DNA of 64,000 nucleotides. Source: JAJTHJ01 sp046316025 (lineage in GTDB: Bacteria; Pseudomonadota; Gammaproteobacteria; Burkholderiales; Burkholderiaceae_F). The first letter of the stretch is position 1. Each line of letters begins with the position of its first letter. Positions 1-8,098 of this stretch are shown in pieces. The stretch covers positions 1 to 64,000 of the forward strand of contig JBKCXU010000159.1 of the NCBI GenBank assembly GCA_046316025.1. Reading direction: 5' to 3'. The notes below the pieces were generated by a model. The model was not told the DNA's origin, did not search any database, and worked only from the letters and a program-made list of their open reading frames with translations. The translations under genes were made by a program, and so were the position numbers.

Positions 1-875
1 GTCTGGTCGATGATCAGGTAGCCGCCGGACTTCAGCTCCACCCGGCGGCTCAGCGCGCGGCCGATCTCTTCGTCGATCGGATACAGGTCGAACAGCGGCC
101 GCTCGCCGGTGTAGTGCGCGAGCTTGTTCGCTGCGCGCGGCACGTACTGGGCGGCAAAGGCTTGCAGCGCGACGAAGTTCTCGCGCGAGTCGATCTGGAT
201 GCTGCTCGTCTCCTCGGTGGTCAGATCGCGCAGCACGCGCTGCGCCAGCGACAGCTCCTGATACAGCAGCGACGGCGCCGGCGCCTGGGTGGCGAGCTCC
301 GCGATCTGCCGGTAGCGCTTGCGCAGGTATTCGAGGTCGGCAGCCAGATCGTTTTCGGTGGCGTCTTCCGCGCTGGTGCGGATGATGTAGCCGCCTTTCT
401 CGTCGGCGGGCACCAGGCGCGCCAGCGTCTCGCGCAACTGGGTGCGGTCGGCCTCGCTTTCGATCTTCTGCGACACGCCGATGTGCGCGTCCTGCGGTAG
501 GTAGACGAGCGTGCGGCCGGCGAGCGAAATCTGCGTGGACAGGCGCGCGCCCTTGCTGCCGATCGGATCCTTGACCACCTGCACCAGCAGCCGGTCGCCG
601 TCGGCGATCAGCCGCTCGATCGGCGGCGGCGTGCCGTTGGCCGCCTGCCGGTACGCGAGGATGTCGGCCACGTGCAGAAACGCCGCTCGCTCCAGCCCGA
701 TGTCGATAAACGCCGACTGCATCCCGGGCAGGACGCGCGCGACCTTGCCCAGGTAGACGTTGCCGACCAGCCCGCGCGCGGCGGTGCGCTCGATCAGGAT
801 TTCCTGCACCACGCCAGCGGCGAGCACCGCGACGCGCGTTTCCTGCGGGGTGCAGTTGATGAGGATGTCGTCCAT
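1..875 (-). CDS. rng: Ribonuclease G, N-terminal part (runs off left edge)
   Basis: RNase E/G-family endoribonuclease that matures the 5' end of 16S rRNA and degrades some mRNAs in the cytoplasm. Only the first 291 residues are in the window. The protein starts MDDILINCTPQETRVAV, and the S1-type RNA-binding region follows (VYLGKVARVLPGMQSAFID). The last visible residues, GGYLIIDQT, lie just before the metal-binding DVNTG of the family, so the catalytic core continues outside. It begins 26 bp after the maf stop, at the end of the nadD-rsfS-rlmH-maf row, and is probably co-transcribed with it. Identity is firm from the N-terminal domain. The full length cannot be judged. Confidence 0.95.
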   Translation of the reverse strand, partial: MDDILINCTPQETRVAVLAAGVVQEILIERTAARGLVGNVYLGKVARVLPGMQSAFIDIGLERAAFLHVADILAYRQAANGTPPPIERLIADGDRLLVQVVKDPIGSKGARLSTQISLAGRTLVYLPQDAHIGVSQKIESEADRTQLRETLARLVPADEKGGYIIRTSAEDATENDLAADLEYLRKRYRQIAELATQAPAPSLLYQELSLAQRVLRDLTTEETSSIQIDSRENFVALQAFAAQYVPRAANKLAHYTGERPLFDLYPIDEEIGRALSRRVELKSGGYLIIDQ

Positions 876-901
876 GGCCGGAGCAGTTTAAGCGGGGCCT
901 C

Positions 902-1492
902 TCACAGCACCCGCATCCCCGCCGCCTCGATCAGCCGCGCCGTCTCCGCCAGCGGCAGGCCCATCACGCCGGAGAAGCTGCCTTGCAGTTCTTCGATGAA
1001 CACGGCGGCCAGACCCTGGATCGCGTAGCCGCCGGCTTTGTCGTAGGGCTCGGCGGTGGCGCAGTAGCAGGCGATTTTTTCGTCGCTCAGGTGGGCAAAA
1101 CGCACGGCGGAGACCGAGACCGCGGAGGCCGTGCCGTTGGGGGTGGCGAGCGCAACGGCCGAGCGCACTTCGTGCCAGCGGCCGGACAGCAGCCGCAGAA
1201 AATGCGCGGCCTGCGCAGCGTCGGCAGGTTTGCCGAGCACGTCGCCATCGACGATTACTTCGGTGTCCGCACCGAGCACCGGGCGTAGCGGCAAGTCCTG
1301 CGCACGCACCGTGGCAAGACCCGCCGCGGCCTTGGCACGGGCGATCCGCAGCACATAGTCGGCGGCGGTCTCGGCGGGGTCGCGCACCTCGGCGGGCGCG
1401 TCGGCGGCTTCAACCACGGTGAACCGCACGCCGATCTGCCGTAGCAGCTCGGCGCGGCGCGGACTTTGAGAGGCGAGGTAGACGACCGCCAT
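902..1492 (-). CDS. maf: Maf-type nucleoside triphosphate pyrophosphatase
   Basis: House-cleaning enzyme of 196 residues that hydrolyses non-canonical or excess nucleoside triphosphates to monophosphates. The family signature LASQSPRRAELL lies near residues 6-17, and GADTEVIVDGDVLGKP gives the catalytic aspartate region near residue 80. The C-terminal run ELQGSFSGVMGLPL is typical of the YhdE branch, which prefers dTTP/UTP (family knowledge). The start ATG at 1490-1492 is chosen because the SPRR motif must lie at the N terminus; the longer open frame upstream only shadows rlmH. It starts 2 bp after the rlmH stop, so translation is probably coupled. Confidence 0.95.
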   Translation of the reverse strand: MAVVYLASQSPRRAELLRQIGVRFTVVEAADAPAEVRDPAETAADYVLRIARAKAAAGLATVRAQDLPLRPVLGADTEVIVDGDVLGKPADAAQAAHFLRLLSGRWHEVRSAVALATPNGTASAVSVSAVRFAHLSDEKIACYCATAEPYDKAGGYAIQGLAAVFIEELQGSFSGVMGLPLAETARLIEAAGMRVL

Positions 1493-1494
1493 GG

Positions 1495-1962
1495 TCAGGC
1501 GCGGTGGTACGGATGGTTGGCCAGCAGCGACCACGCGCGATACAACTGCTCGACCAGCAGCACGCGCGCCAGAGCATGCGGCAGCGTCAGGCTCGACAGG
1601 CGCAGCAGAACGCGCGCCTCGCGCTTGAACTGCGCGTCCAGCCCGTCGGCACCGCCAATCGCAAAGGCCACAGGCAGCGCCTCGTCGCGCCAGCGCTGCA
1701 ACTGCGCAGCCAGCTTGGCCGTCGTCCAGTCCTGGCCATGCGCGTCCAGTGCGACGGTGACGGCGCCCGCGGGAATCGCCGCGCGCAGCCGGTCGGCCTC
1801 GGCCGCCATGATCCGTTCGACCGGCTGGCCCTGGCGCGGCTCGGGCTTGAGCTCCTTGATCGTCACCGCGAAGTCGGCCGGCAGGCGGTCGAGGTAATCG
1901 TCGATCGCCGCCTGCGCCCACGCGGGCTGGCGGATGCCGATGGCGGCGATGGTGAGTTTCAT
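1495..1962 (-). CDS. rlmH: 23S rRNA (pseudouridine1915-N3)-methyltransferase RlmH
   Basis: SPOUT-class methyltransferase of 155 residues that methylates pseudouridine 1915 in helix 69 of 23S rRNA, using SAM, on the assembled 70S ribosome. The SAM-binding knot shows FAIGGADGL near residues 100-108, and the protein ends LLANHPYHRA, the usual RlmH C terminus. Length equals the family norm (about 155). It lies between rsfS and maf. A palindromic repeat at 2097-2170 separates it from rsfS, so part of its expression may be uncoupled from the upstream genes. Confidence 0.97.
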   Translation of the reverse strand: MKLTIAAIGIRQPAWAQAAIDDYLDRLPADFAVTIKELKPEPRQGQPVERIMAAEADRLRAAIPAGAVTVALDAHGQDWTTAKLAAQLQRWRDEALPVAFAIGGADGLDAQFKREARVLLRLSSLTLPHALARVLLVEQLYRAWSLLANHPYHRA

Positions 1963-2096
1963 TCGCTGGCTGCCCCTGTTGCGGCTTCAAGATCGTCGCT
2001 CACGCAACGCAAAGCAGGCTGCTCGCCTTTGGCTCGGAACGACATGGAAGTGAGCCGGGCCGTTGGGTGGTCGGCCGGACTCTTCGTCACGGCCGT

Positions 2097-2170
2097 GTCG
2101 TCCCGAGCGCCGCGCGGGACCTGCTGCTCGGGCGAGGCCAAGCGGATTCCTCGCGGGCGCTCGGAACGAC
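2097..2170. repeat. REP-like palindrome, family 1, rsfS-rlmH gap
   Basis: Imperfect inverted repeat. The left arm is gtcgtcccgagcgccgcg (2097-2114), and the right arm, ending at 2170, reads back as gtcgttccgagcgcccgcg. A further related half arm (ctcggaacgac) occurs at about 2034-2044. The same arm family appears in the cbiQ-cbiO gap at 47290-47360. It fills most of the 217-bp rsfS-rlmH gap. In RNA it would fold into a strong hairpin, and could act as a stabiliser or attenuator (inference). Confidence 0.75.
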
Positions 2171-2179
2171 GGCGCTTGC

Positions 2180-2674
2180 TTAGCTGCGCTTGCGCGCGGC
2201 CTTGGCGGTTGTCGTCTTCCGTTTGGCCGGCGCTTTCCTGGCCGCCCGCTTGGCCGTGGACGTCTTTGCCGGCGCCTTCTTGGCCGCGGCTTTCTTCGGC
2301 GCTGCTTTCTTCACCTTGGCCTTGTCCGGCGCACCAAGCTTGACCCGCACCGGCTTGGCCCCCCACACCTCCTCCAGCCCGTAGTACTGGCGCACGGCCG
2401 GCTGCATCACGTGCACGATGATGTCGCCCAGATCGACCAACACCCACTCGCCGGGGTCGGTGCCTTCAACGCTGACCACCCGGCCGCCGGCGGCCTTGAC
2501 CTTTTCCACCACGTGCCAGGCGAGCGCCTTGGTCTGCCGGTTGGAGGTACCGCTGGCGACGATCACGCGGTCGAACAAGTCCGACTGCCCCAGCGTGTTG
2601 AAGACCTTGATGTCCTGTGCCTTGACGTCTTCGAGCGCGTCGATGACGGTGCGTTGCAGTTTGGTGAGTTCCAC
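2180..2674 (-). CDS. rsfS: Ribosomal silencing factor RsfS with basic C-terminal tail
   Basis: Binds ribosomal protein L14 (uL14) and blocks joining of the ribosomal subunits during starvation. The core is VELTKLQRTVIDALEDVKAQ followed by the conserved VIVASGTSNRQTKALA and a DLGDIIVHVM region. The start is the GTG at 2672-2674, which places the core exactly at the N terminus; the open frame upstream overlaps nadD and is not family-like. The protein has 164 residues, against about 105-120 for most RsfS. The extra roughly 50 residues are almost only Lys, Ala, Pro, Thr and Arg (KKAAPKKAAAKKAPAK ...), a histone-H1-like tail. The start lies 5 bp inside the end of nadD's neighbourhood, so the two are translationally coupled. 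Confidence 0.93.
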   Translation of the reverse strand: MELTKLQRTVIDALEDVKAQDIKVFNTLGQSDLFDRVIVASGTSNRQTKALAWHVVEKVKAAGGRVVSVEGTDPGEWVLVDLGDIIVHVMQPAVRQYYGLEEVWGAKPVRVKLGAPDKAKVKKAAPKKAAAKKAPAKTSTAKRAARKAPAKRKTTTAKAARKRS

Positions 2675-2678
2675 GAGT

Positions 2679-3329
2679 TCAGCGATAGAGGCGATGGGCG
2701 CGAATATAGTCCAGCACCGCGGGCGGCAGCAGTTGCGCCAACCGGGCGCCGGCGGCGGGCGAGGGCGGCTGCGCCAGCAGCGCGCGGACTTCGGTGGCCG
2801 AGGCATCGACGGGCGCCATGGCGATCGGCACCACGCAGCCGTGTGCTGCTGCCGCTACCGCGGTCGGCGCGGCGCGGCGCGGGGCGATGGAGGCACGCAC
2901 CGCGTCGGGCACATCGGCCTCGGCCTGCGGCCGACCCGCCACGGCGATATGGGCGAAGTCGGACAGCGCCTGCCAGTCGCGCCACGTGTCCAGCCGCTCC
3001 AGCTGGTCGGCGCCCAGGATCAGCACCAGTGGCAAGTCGGCGCCGAGTACGGCGCGCAACTCGCGCAGCGTGTCGACCGTGTAGGTGGGGCCGGGTCGGT
3101 TCAGTTCGCGCGCGTCGCAGACGAGGCGCGCATCGCTGGCGATGGCCAGTTCGACCATCCGCTGCCGGTCGGCCGCCGGCGCGGTCAGCGCGCCTTTCTG
3201 CCACGGCTGCCCCGCCGGCAGCAACCGCACTTGTGCCAGTGGCAGGCTGTCGAGCGCCGCGCGCGCCAGCGCCAGATGGCCGACGTGGATCGGGTCGAAG
3301 CTGCCGCCGAGGATGCCGATGGCTTGCAT
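2679..3329 (-). CDS. nadD: Nicotinate-nucleotide adenylyltransferase
   Basis: NAD biosynthesis enzyme that adenylates nicotinate mononucleotide to deamido-NAD. It has 216 residues. The nucleotidyltransferase signature GGSFDPIHVGHL is at residues 8-19, and the second nucleotide-binding site is seen as DASATEVRALL near residues 178-188, replacing the more common ISSTEIR. Length is normal. The upstream boundary is unusual: an inverted repeat (3339-3447) ends 10 bp before the start codon, where hemF or a direct promoter would usually be. The stop is 5 bp from the rsfS GTG start. Confidence 0.96.
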   Translation of the reverse strand: MQAIGILGGSFDPIHVGHLALARAALDSLPLAQVRLLPAGQPWQKGALTAPAADRQRMVELAIASDARLVCDARELNRPGPTYTVDTLRELRAVLGADLPLVLILGADQLERLDTWRDWQALSDFAHIAVAGRPQAEADVPDAVRASIAPRRAAPTAVAAAAHGCVVPIAMAPVDASATEVRALLAQPPSPAAGARLAQLLPPAVLDYIRAHRLYR

Positions 3330-3338
3330 TCAGGCCGT

Positions 3339-3447
3339 GAAGATGAAGACGACGGCCTCTGCGCGGCCTGTGAGCTGCGCCCGTGTTGAGGTGCTGCGCG
3401 CTGGATGGAGTTCACAGGAGCACAGTGCCGTCATCTTCATCTTCATC
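3339..3447. repeat. Inverted repeat A flanking the pcm-like gene
   Basis: About 109 bp, itself palindromic at its ends (gaagatgaagacgacgg ... ccgtcatcttcatcttcatc). The reverse complement of the element at 4301-4408 aligns with it along its whole length at roughly 80% identity by eye, with a shared core cctgtgagc.tcgcccgtg. It overlaps the last two codons of the pcm-like gene and stops 10 bp before nadD. No transposase is encoded. Confidence 0.85.
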
Positions 3448-4276
3448 CGCATTCGGCGGTCGACAACCACCAGCCCGCACCGGCGCACCAGGCGCTGGCA
3501 TCCGGCTCGTTGTTCCGCCGCAGCGAGCGCACCGTATGCAGGGACTGACGCTCCAGCGCAGCGACGAGCGAGGCCGACGCGGCGTCGTCGCGTGCCCCGA
3601 TGCACGGTATGAACGCCACCCGCAGCAGTGCCCTGGCGGCGTAACGCCCGTCGGCGAGCCGCGTGACTTGCAGCATCACGCCCAGCCCTTCGTTGGGCGT
3701 CAGCGGGAAGAGCAGCCGGCCGTTGGGATTGAGCGCGTCGAGCCAAGCGGGCAGCGGATGGGTGGCGCCCGCATTGACGTAGATCAGGTCGCAGACCGGC
3801 AGGGCGGCATCGCTGGCCGAGCCCGCCACCACCCGAACCTGCGGCAGATGCCGCAGGTTGTGCGCCGCGCGTGCGGCCAGGTCGGCCTCGACCTCATAGG
3901 CAACGACACGGCCCTGCGCACCGACCAGCGCGGCGAGCACGGCCGTGTAGTAGCCGGTCCCGGAACCGACGTGAACGACCGTTTCCCCCGGCTGCGGCGC
4001 CAGGGCTGCAAGGCAGCGCGCGTGCAGCGACGGTTGGCCGTTGTTGATGCGGCGGTCGGCGGCAATGCCGATCAGCACGTCCTGGTAGACGAGGCGCGGG
4101 TCGTCCGACACGGTGGGCAGGTAGCCGGAGCCGATAAACACCGGCCATGGGCCCGGTCCCAGATAGTCCTCGCGCGGCACGGCGGTAAACGCCTCGATCA
4201 GGCGGGCGTCGCTGCTCGCCGAACTGCGCACGATGAACTCGGCATAGAAGCGGCGGTGGTCCGAGACCGGGTTCAT
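3443..4276 (-). CDS. PCMT-type methyltransferase (protein-L-isoaspartate methyltransferase family)
   Basis: SAM-dependent methyltransferase of 277 residues. Motif I is VVHVGSGTGYYTAVLAAL (about residues 96-113), the N-terminal part has FTAVPREDYLGPGPW and NNGQPSLHARCLAAL, both typical of PCMT-like proteins, and motif II is CDLIYVNAGATH. True isoaspartate methyltransferases repair damaged proteins. Here motif I differs from the classic LEIGTGSGYQTA and the protein is about 60 residues longer, so the exact substrate is open. The gene and its two inverted repeats exactly fill the hemF-nadD interval, and its stop codon lies inside repeat A. This suggests insertion as a unit. Confidence 0.8.
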   Translation of the reverse strand: MNPVSDHRRFYAEFIVRSSASSDARLIEAFTAVPREDYLGPGPWPVFIGSGYLPTVSDDPRLVYQDVLIGIAADRRINNGQPSLHARCLAALAPQPGETVVHVGSGTGYYTAVLAALVGAQGRVVAYEVEADLAARAAHNLRHLPQVRVVAGSASDAALPVCDLIYVNAGATHPLPAWLDALNPNGRLLFPLTPNEGLGVMLQVTRLADGRYAARALLRVAFIPCIGARDDAASASLVAALERQSLHTVRSLRRNNEPDASAWCAGAGWWLSTAECG

Positions 4277-4300
4277 GGGCGCGGGTCGCGATGGCAGGGA

Positions 4301-4408
4301 GTGAAAATGAAAGTGACGGCGCTGCGCGCCTGTGAACGGCGTCTGGCGCGCGGCACCTCAACACGGGCGAAGCTCACAGGCCGTGCAGCGGCCGTCATCT
4401 TCATCTGC
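4301..4408. repeat. Inverted repeat B flanking the pcm-like gene
   Basis: About 108 bp, in opposite orientation to repeat A. Begins gtgaaaatgaaagtgacgg and ends gccgtcatcttcatctgcac. It lies between the hemF stop (4416) and the pcm-like start (4276). Each copy can fold on itself, and the two copies can also pair with each other. Confidence 0.85.
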
Positions 4409-4415
4409 ACCGCAG

Positions 4416-5339
4416 TCAAGTCCAGTCTCGCGGCCGCAGGAAGTCCGAGTACAGCCGCGCCTCGTCCGATCCCGGCGCGGGCTGCCAGTCGTAGCGCCAC
4501 TTCACCACCGGCGGCAGCGACATCAGGATCGACTCGGTACGCCCGCCCGATTGCAGGCCAAAAAGCGTGCCGCGGTCGAACACGAGGTTGAACTCGACGT
4601 AGCGCCCGCGCCGATACGCCTGAAAGTCGCGCTCGCGCTCACCAAACGCGTGGTCGTGGCGGCGCTCGACGATCGGGACGTACGCGTCGAGAAAACCGTC
4701 GCCCACTGCTCGCTGCAGCGTGAAGCATTGCTCGAAGCCGAGTTCGTGAAAGTCGTCGAAGAACACGCCGCCCACGCCTCTAGGCTCGCCGCGATGCTTG
4801 AGATAAAAGTACTCGTCGCACCACTTCTTGAAGCGCGGGTGCAGGTCGGCGCCGAACGGTGCCAGCGCCTGCTTGCAGGTGGCGTGAAAGTGGTGAGCGT
4901 CTTCCTCGAAGCCGTAACAAGGCGTCAAGTCCATGCCGCCACCGAACCACCACACATCCGGCTGCCCGTCGGCCCGGGCGATGAAGAAGCGCACGTTCAT
5001 GTGCACCGTCGGCACATAGGGGTTGCGCGGGTGGAACACCAGCGACACGCCCATCGCCTCGAAGCCGCGCCCCGCCAGCTCCGGCCGCGCCGCGGTGGCC
5101 GACGGCGGCAACTTGCTGCCGGTTACGTGCGAAAAGCCGACGCCGCCGCGTTCGAGCAGGTTGCCTTCTTCGACGATGCGGGTGATGCCCATGCCGCCCA
5201 GCGGGCTGCCGGGCGGCTTTTCCCAGTGATCGGCGGCGAACGCTTTGCCGTCCAGTTGCTCGAAGCGCGAAACGATCCGCTGCTGTAGATCGAGCAAGTA
5301 GGCGCGGACGGCGGTGGAGTCGATGGTCGTATCGATCAT
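4416..5339 (-). CDS. hemF: Oxygen-dependent coproporphyrinogen III oxidase
   Basis: Heme biosynthesis enzyme that oxidatively decarboxylates coproporphyrinogen III to protoporphyrinogen IX using O2. It has 307 residues, the usual length. Diagnostic stretches are visible: VFHPRNPYVPTVHMNVRFF, WWFGGGMDLTPCYGFEEDA, EPRGVGGVFFDDF, VEFNLVFDRGTLFGLQSGG (catalytic aspartate and arginine region), and the C-terminal ESILMSLPP with KWRYDW. In related bacteria hemF is followed directly by nadD; here a methyltransferase gene with inverted repeats intervenes. Upstream, the usual neighbour purD is 9.2 kb away. Confidence 0.97.
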   Translation of the reverse strand: MIDTTIDSTAVRAYLLDLQQRIVSRFEQLDGKAFAADHWEKPPGSPLGGMGITRIVEEGNLLERGGVGFSHVTGSKLPPSATAARPELAGRGFEAMGVSLVFHPRNPYVPTVHMNVRFFIARADGQPDVWWFGGGMDLTPCYGFEEDAHHFHATCKQALAPFGADLHPRFKKWCDEYFYLKHRGEPRGVGGVFFDDFHELGFEQCFTLQRAVGDGFLDAYVPIVERRHDHAFGERERDFQAYRRGRYVEFNLVFDRGTLFGLQSGGRTESILMSLPPVVKWRYDWQPAPGSDEARLYSDFLRPRDWT

Positions 5340-5420
5340 GGGTGCTGAGCCGCGCGGGATGAGCGCAGCGATGTGTGAAAGCCAAAGGCACCGCCACCGA
5401 ATGCCCGCCGGTGTGAAGCA

Positions 5421-5918
5421 TCAGGCATGGCGTTCGTTGAGGATGAACTCATGGAACTCCGCAATCTCTGGGGGAGACTTCTCTCGCCAGCGAAGCTCCG
5501 GTGTCCGGGAAAAGACTTTCTCCCAGTGCGCAAGCGCGGCCTTGTCCTTGCGAAAAACGGCCAGTAACCACGGATGTTCGGACATAAGCACGACCTGACG
5601 AAACACGGCTGTTGCCAGGCCCCGTCTGCGGTGCCTGCGGAGGATGAAGATGTCCGCAAACTCAAGGATCTGGCGCCCTTCGATCGCGGCATCCTCGATG
5701 AGCAGAAAGCCCACCAGAGTCGGTCCCAGATGAAGCAAGTAGGCGCGGTCCCTCGCCGTCTTCGCCATCAACACTTGCAGGAACTCGTCCGACAGCGGGT
5801 GACAAAGACCACGCTCATCGACCTCGACGTCTTCGGAAGACTCGTACAGGTAAAGCTGCCAGAGGTTGCGCAGCGCTTCGACATTCGATGGATCGACCGG
5901 GCTAAGGGTGACTTGCAT
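5421..5918 (-). CDS. GNAT-family N-acetyltransferase
   Basis: Predicted acetyl-CoA-dependent N-acetyltransferase of 165 residues. The acetyl-CoA-binding loop is IFILRRHRRRGLATAVFRQ (Q/RxxGxG/A-type, about residues 91-109), followed by the beta-alpha region WLLAVFRKDKAALAHWEKVF. The N-terminal half MQVTLSPVDPSNVEALRNLW resembles the family of putative acetyltransferases that act on small molecules. The substrate is unknown. ATG at 5916-5918 is preferred because it lies just outside the upstream peptidase gene (stop at 5948) and precedes the first conserved strand. Same strand as the S9 peptidase, 29 bp apart, so the two are probably co-transcribed. Confidence 0.8.
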   Translation of the reverse strand: MQVTLSPVDPSNVEALRNLWQLYLYESSEDVEVDERGLCHPLSDEFLQVLMAKTARDRAYLLHLGPTLVGFLLIEDAAIEGRQILEFADIFILRRHRRRGLATAVFRQVVLMSEHPWLLAVFRKDKAALAHWEKVFSRTPELRWREKSPPEIAEFHEFILNERHA

Positions 5919-5947
5919 GAGTCCGAGTGGGCAGCGGCCGGAGACCA

Positions 5948-7933
5948 TTAACGCAAATGTTTGCCCACGAAGTCCAGCACCGCCCCATACCACGCCACAA
6001 TGTTCCGCGGCTTGAGGATCCAATGGTTCTCGTCCGGGAAGACCAGCAGTTCGCTCTCCACACCGTGATACTGCAAGGCCTCGAAGAGGTTCAGCGCCTC
6101 GCCGAGCGGACAGCGGTAGTCGAGTTCGCCGTGGATGATCAGCGTCGGCGTCTTCCACTGCGTGATGTGCGCAATCGGCGCGTAGCGGTCGAAGCGCTCG
6201 CGGTCGGCGTAGGGGTTCTCGCCGCCCATCTCCAGATACCACCATGCCGGGTGGTCGGTGGTGCCGGTGAACTGCGCCATCGTCACGATGCTGGCGTGCG
6301 TGATCAGGCACTTGAAGCGCTGCGTTTGCGTGCCGATCCAGTTGGTCATGTAGCCGCCGAAGCTGCCGCCCATCGCCATCATGCGGGCGCCGTCCACGTC
6401 GGGGCGGCGCTCCAGCGCGTCGGCGACCGCCATCAGGTCGGCGTAGCACTGTGCGCCCCAGACGTTGCCCCAGATGCCTTGCACGAAATCCTGGCCAAAG
6501 CCGGTCGAGCCGCGCGGGTTGGGCAGCACCACCGCATAGCCCGCCGCGACCGAGAGCAGCGGGTTCCAGCGCCAATGCCAGCCGTCGCCCCACATGCCCA
6601 TCGGCCCGCCGTGAATGCTCAGAACCGTCGGCAGTTTGCCGGTCGCGTTGGCCGGCTTGACGATCCACGCCTGGATCGGCGTGCCGTCGGTGGACGGCAC
6701 GTCGATCCGCTCGACCTGCGCCCACGCCTCGGCCGGCGCGAAACCGGACAGCCGCGCCAGCGGCTTGACCGCGCCGCCTTGCAGCAGCACGCACTCCGGC
6801 GCATCGAGCAGCGTGGAGCGGATGCAGGCGACACGGCCGTCGGGCAGCGGCACGAGCTCGCTGTGCGATCCGCCCGCCGCGCGCGCAACGAGCGGCTCGA
6901 CCGCGCCGCTGGCCGCAACGACCGCGAACCCCGGTACGAGACCGTCGTCGTCGGCGGCGACCAGCAGCGTCTTGCCGTCCACGCCGAAGCCGTAAAGCTG
7001 CGGCCAGCGATCCCAGTGCTGCGCAATCTGCCGCTGGCTGCCGGTGGCGATGTCGGTCAGCGTCAGCAGCGGGCGCGGCGCGCTCTGTGGCGAGCGGGTC
7101 GAGCGTACCGAGGCGATGCTCGCGCCATCCGGCGAGAAGCACGGCGACTCGTGCGACGTGTTGGTCGCCGCGCCGAGGATTTGCCTGCTGCCGCCGGCGA
7201 GATCCACGACCAGCAGCGCGTGGTCTTCTTCGCGGTCGGCGCCAGGGCTGGCCCAGGTAACGACCGCGCGGCGACCGTCGTCGCTCACGTCGAGCACCGG
7301 CTCGATGGAAAGCTCCCGCCTCGCCTGCGGCGTCAGGTCGCTGCGCTCTGCGCCGTCGGCCGTGTACGCGATCAGATGGGTCTGCGGGCGTGTGGCGTCC
7401 TCGTGCAGCCAGTGATCCCAATGGCGCACCGGTTGGCGCGTGTAGCGCCGCGCGCTCGGGCCTTTTTTGGCGCGCTCGGCCGCGGTTTCGCGCTGCTTGT
7501 CGTGCGCGACAGTCGCGATCACCGGCGCAAACAGCACCATCCGATCCGCCTTGCGCGCGAAGCGAAACGCCTCCACACCCAGCGGCTCGTCGGTCAACTG
7601 GCGCGGCTCGCCGCCCTCAGCCGGCAGCAGCCAGACCTGCATGCGCTTCTCTGCGTCTTCGTCCGGTTTGATCTCGTTGGGCTGCCGGTTGGAGAGAAAG
7701 CCCAACGCGCCGTCGTGGCGGAAGCAGGGCGCTACGTCCTTGCTCTCGCCGCGCGTCAGTTGCGTGGCGGGCGAACCGTCGGTGGGCACGCGCCAGAGGT
7801 CGGAGACGTACTGGGCGCCGTCGCGGTCCAGCCGTTGCACGGCAACTGCCAGCCAGGTGCCGTCCGGCGCGGCGGCGATCGAGCTGACGCGCTTGAGTGC
7901 GACATGTTGTTCGACGGAGTAGGGGGCGCTCAT
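5948..7933 (-). CDS. S9-family serine peptidase (acylaminoacyl peptidase-like)
   Basis: Prolyl-oligopeptidase-family enzyme of 661 residues: an N-terminal beta-propeller (about 1-390, repeated blades with SPDG/RHDG turns) and a C-terminal alpha/beta-hydrolase domain. The catalytic triad is clear: Ser near 524 in GGSFGGYMTNW, Asp near 605 in IHGELDYRCP and His near 637 in PDENHWI. The oxyanion region is LSIHGGPMGMW. No signal peptide is seen, so it is likely cytoplasmic, trimming short peptides. It belongs to the block inserted between hemF and purD and is divergent from the YHYH lipoprotein gene. Confidence 0.9.
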   Translation of the reverse strand: MSAPYSVEQHVALKRVSSIAAAPDGTWLAVAVQRLDRDGAQYVSDLWRVPTDGSPATQLTRGESKDVAPCFRHDGALGFLSNRQPNEIKPDEDAEKRMQVWLLPAEGGEPRQLTDEPLGVEAFRFARKADRMVLFAPVIATVAHDKQRETAAERAKKGPSARRYTRQPVRHWDHWLHEDATRPQTHLIAYTADGAERSDLTPQARRELSIEPVLDVSDDGRRAVVTWASPGADREEDHALLVVDLAGGSRQILGAATNTSHESPCFSPDGASIASVRSTRSPQSAPRPLLTLTDIATGSQRQIAQHWDRWPQLYGFGVDGKTLLVAADDDGLVPGFAVVAASGAVEPLVARAAGGSHSELVPLPDGRVACIRSTLLDAPECVLLQGGAVKPLARLSGFAPAEAWAQVERIDVPSTDGTPIQAWIVKPANATGKLPTVLSIHGGPMGMWGDGWHWRWNPLLSVAAGYAVVLPNPRGSTGFGQDFVQGIWGNVWGAQCYADLMAVADALERRPDVDGARMMAMGGSFGGYMTNWIGTQTQRFKCLITHASIVTMAQFTGTTDHPAWWYLEMGGENPYADRERFDRYAPIAHITQWKTPTLIIHGELDYRCPLGEALNLFEALQYHGVESELLVFPDENHWILKPRNIVAWYGAVLDFVGKHLR

Positions 7934-8098
7934 CGTGTTTGGCTTGCCGCCGGGTGGGCGAGGACGCGCATTGTGCTTGACCGCGGCGGTGGGTGGGGCG
8001 CGACATTCCGTTACGTCGCGGGCAACGCCCGGTTACCGGGACTGCCCACACTGCTCGGCGTTGCGCGGCCTGTCGATCCGCGCGTCCGAGGAGATCGT

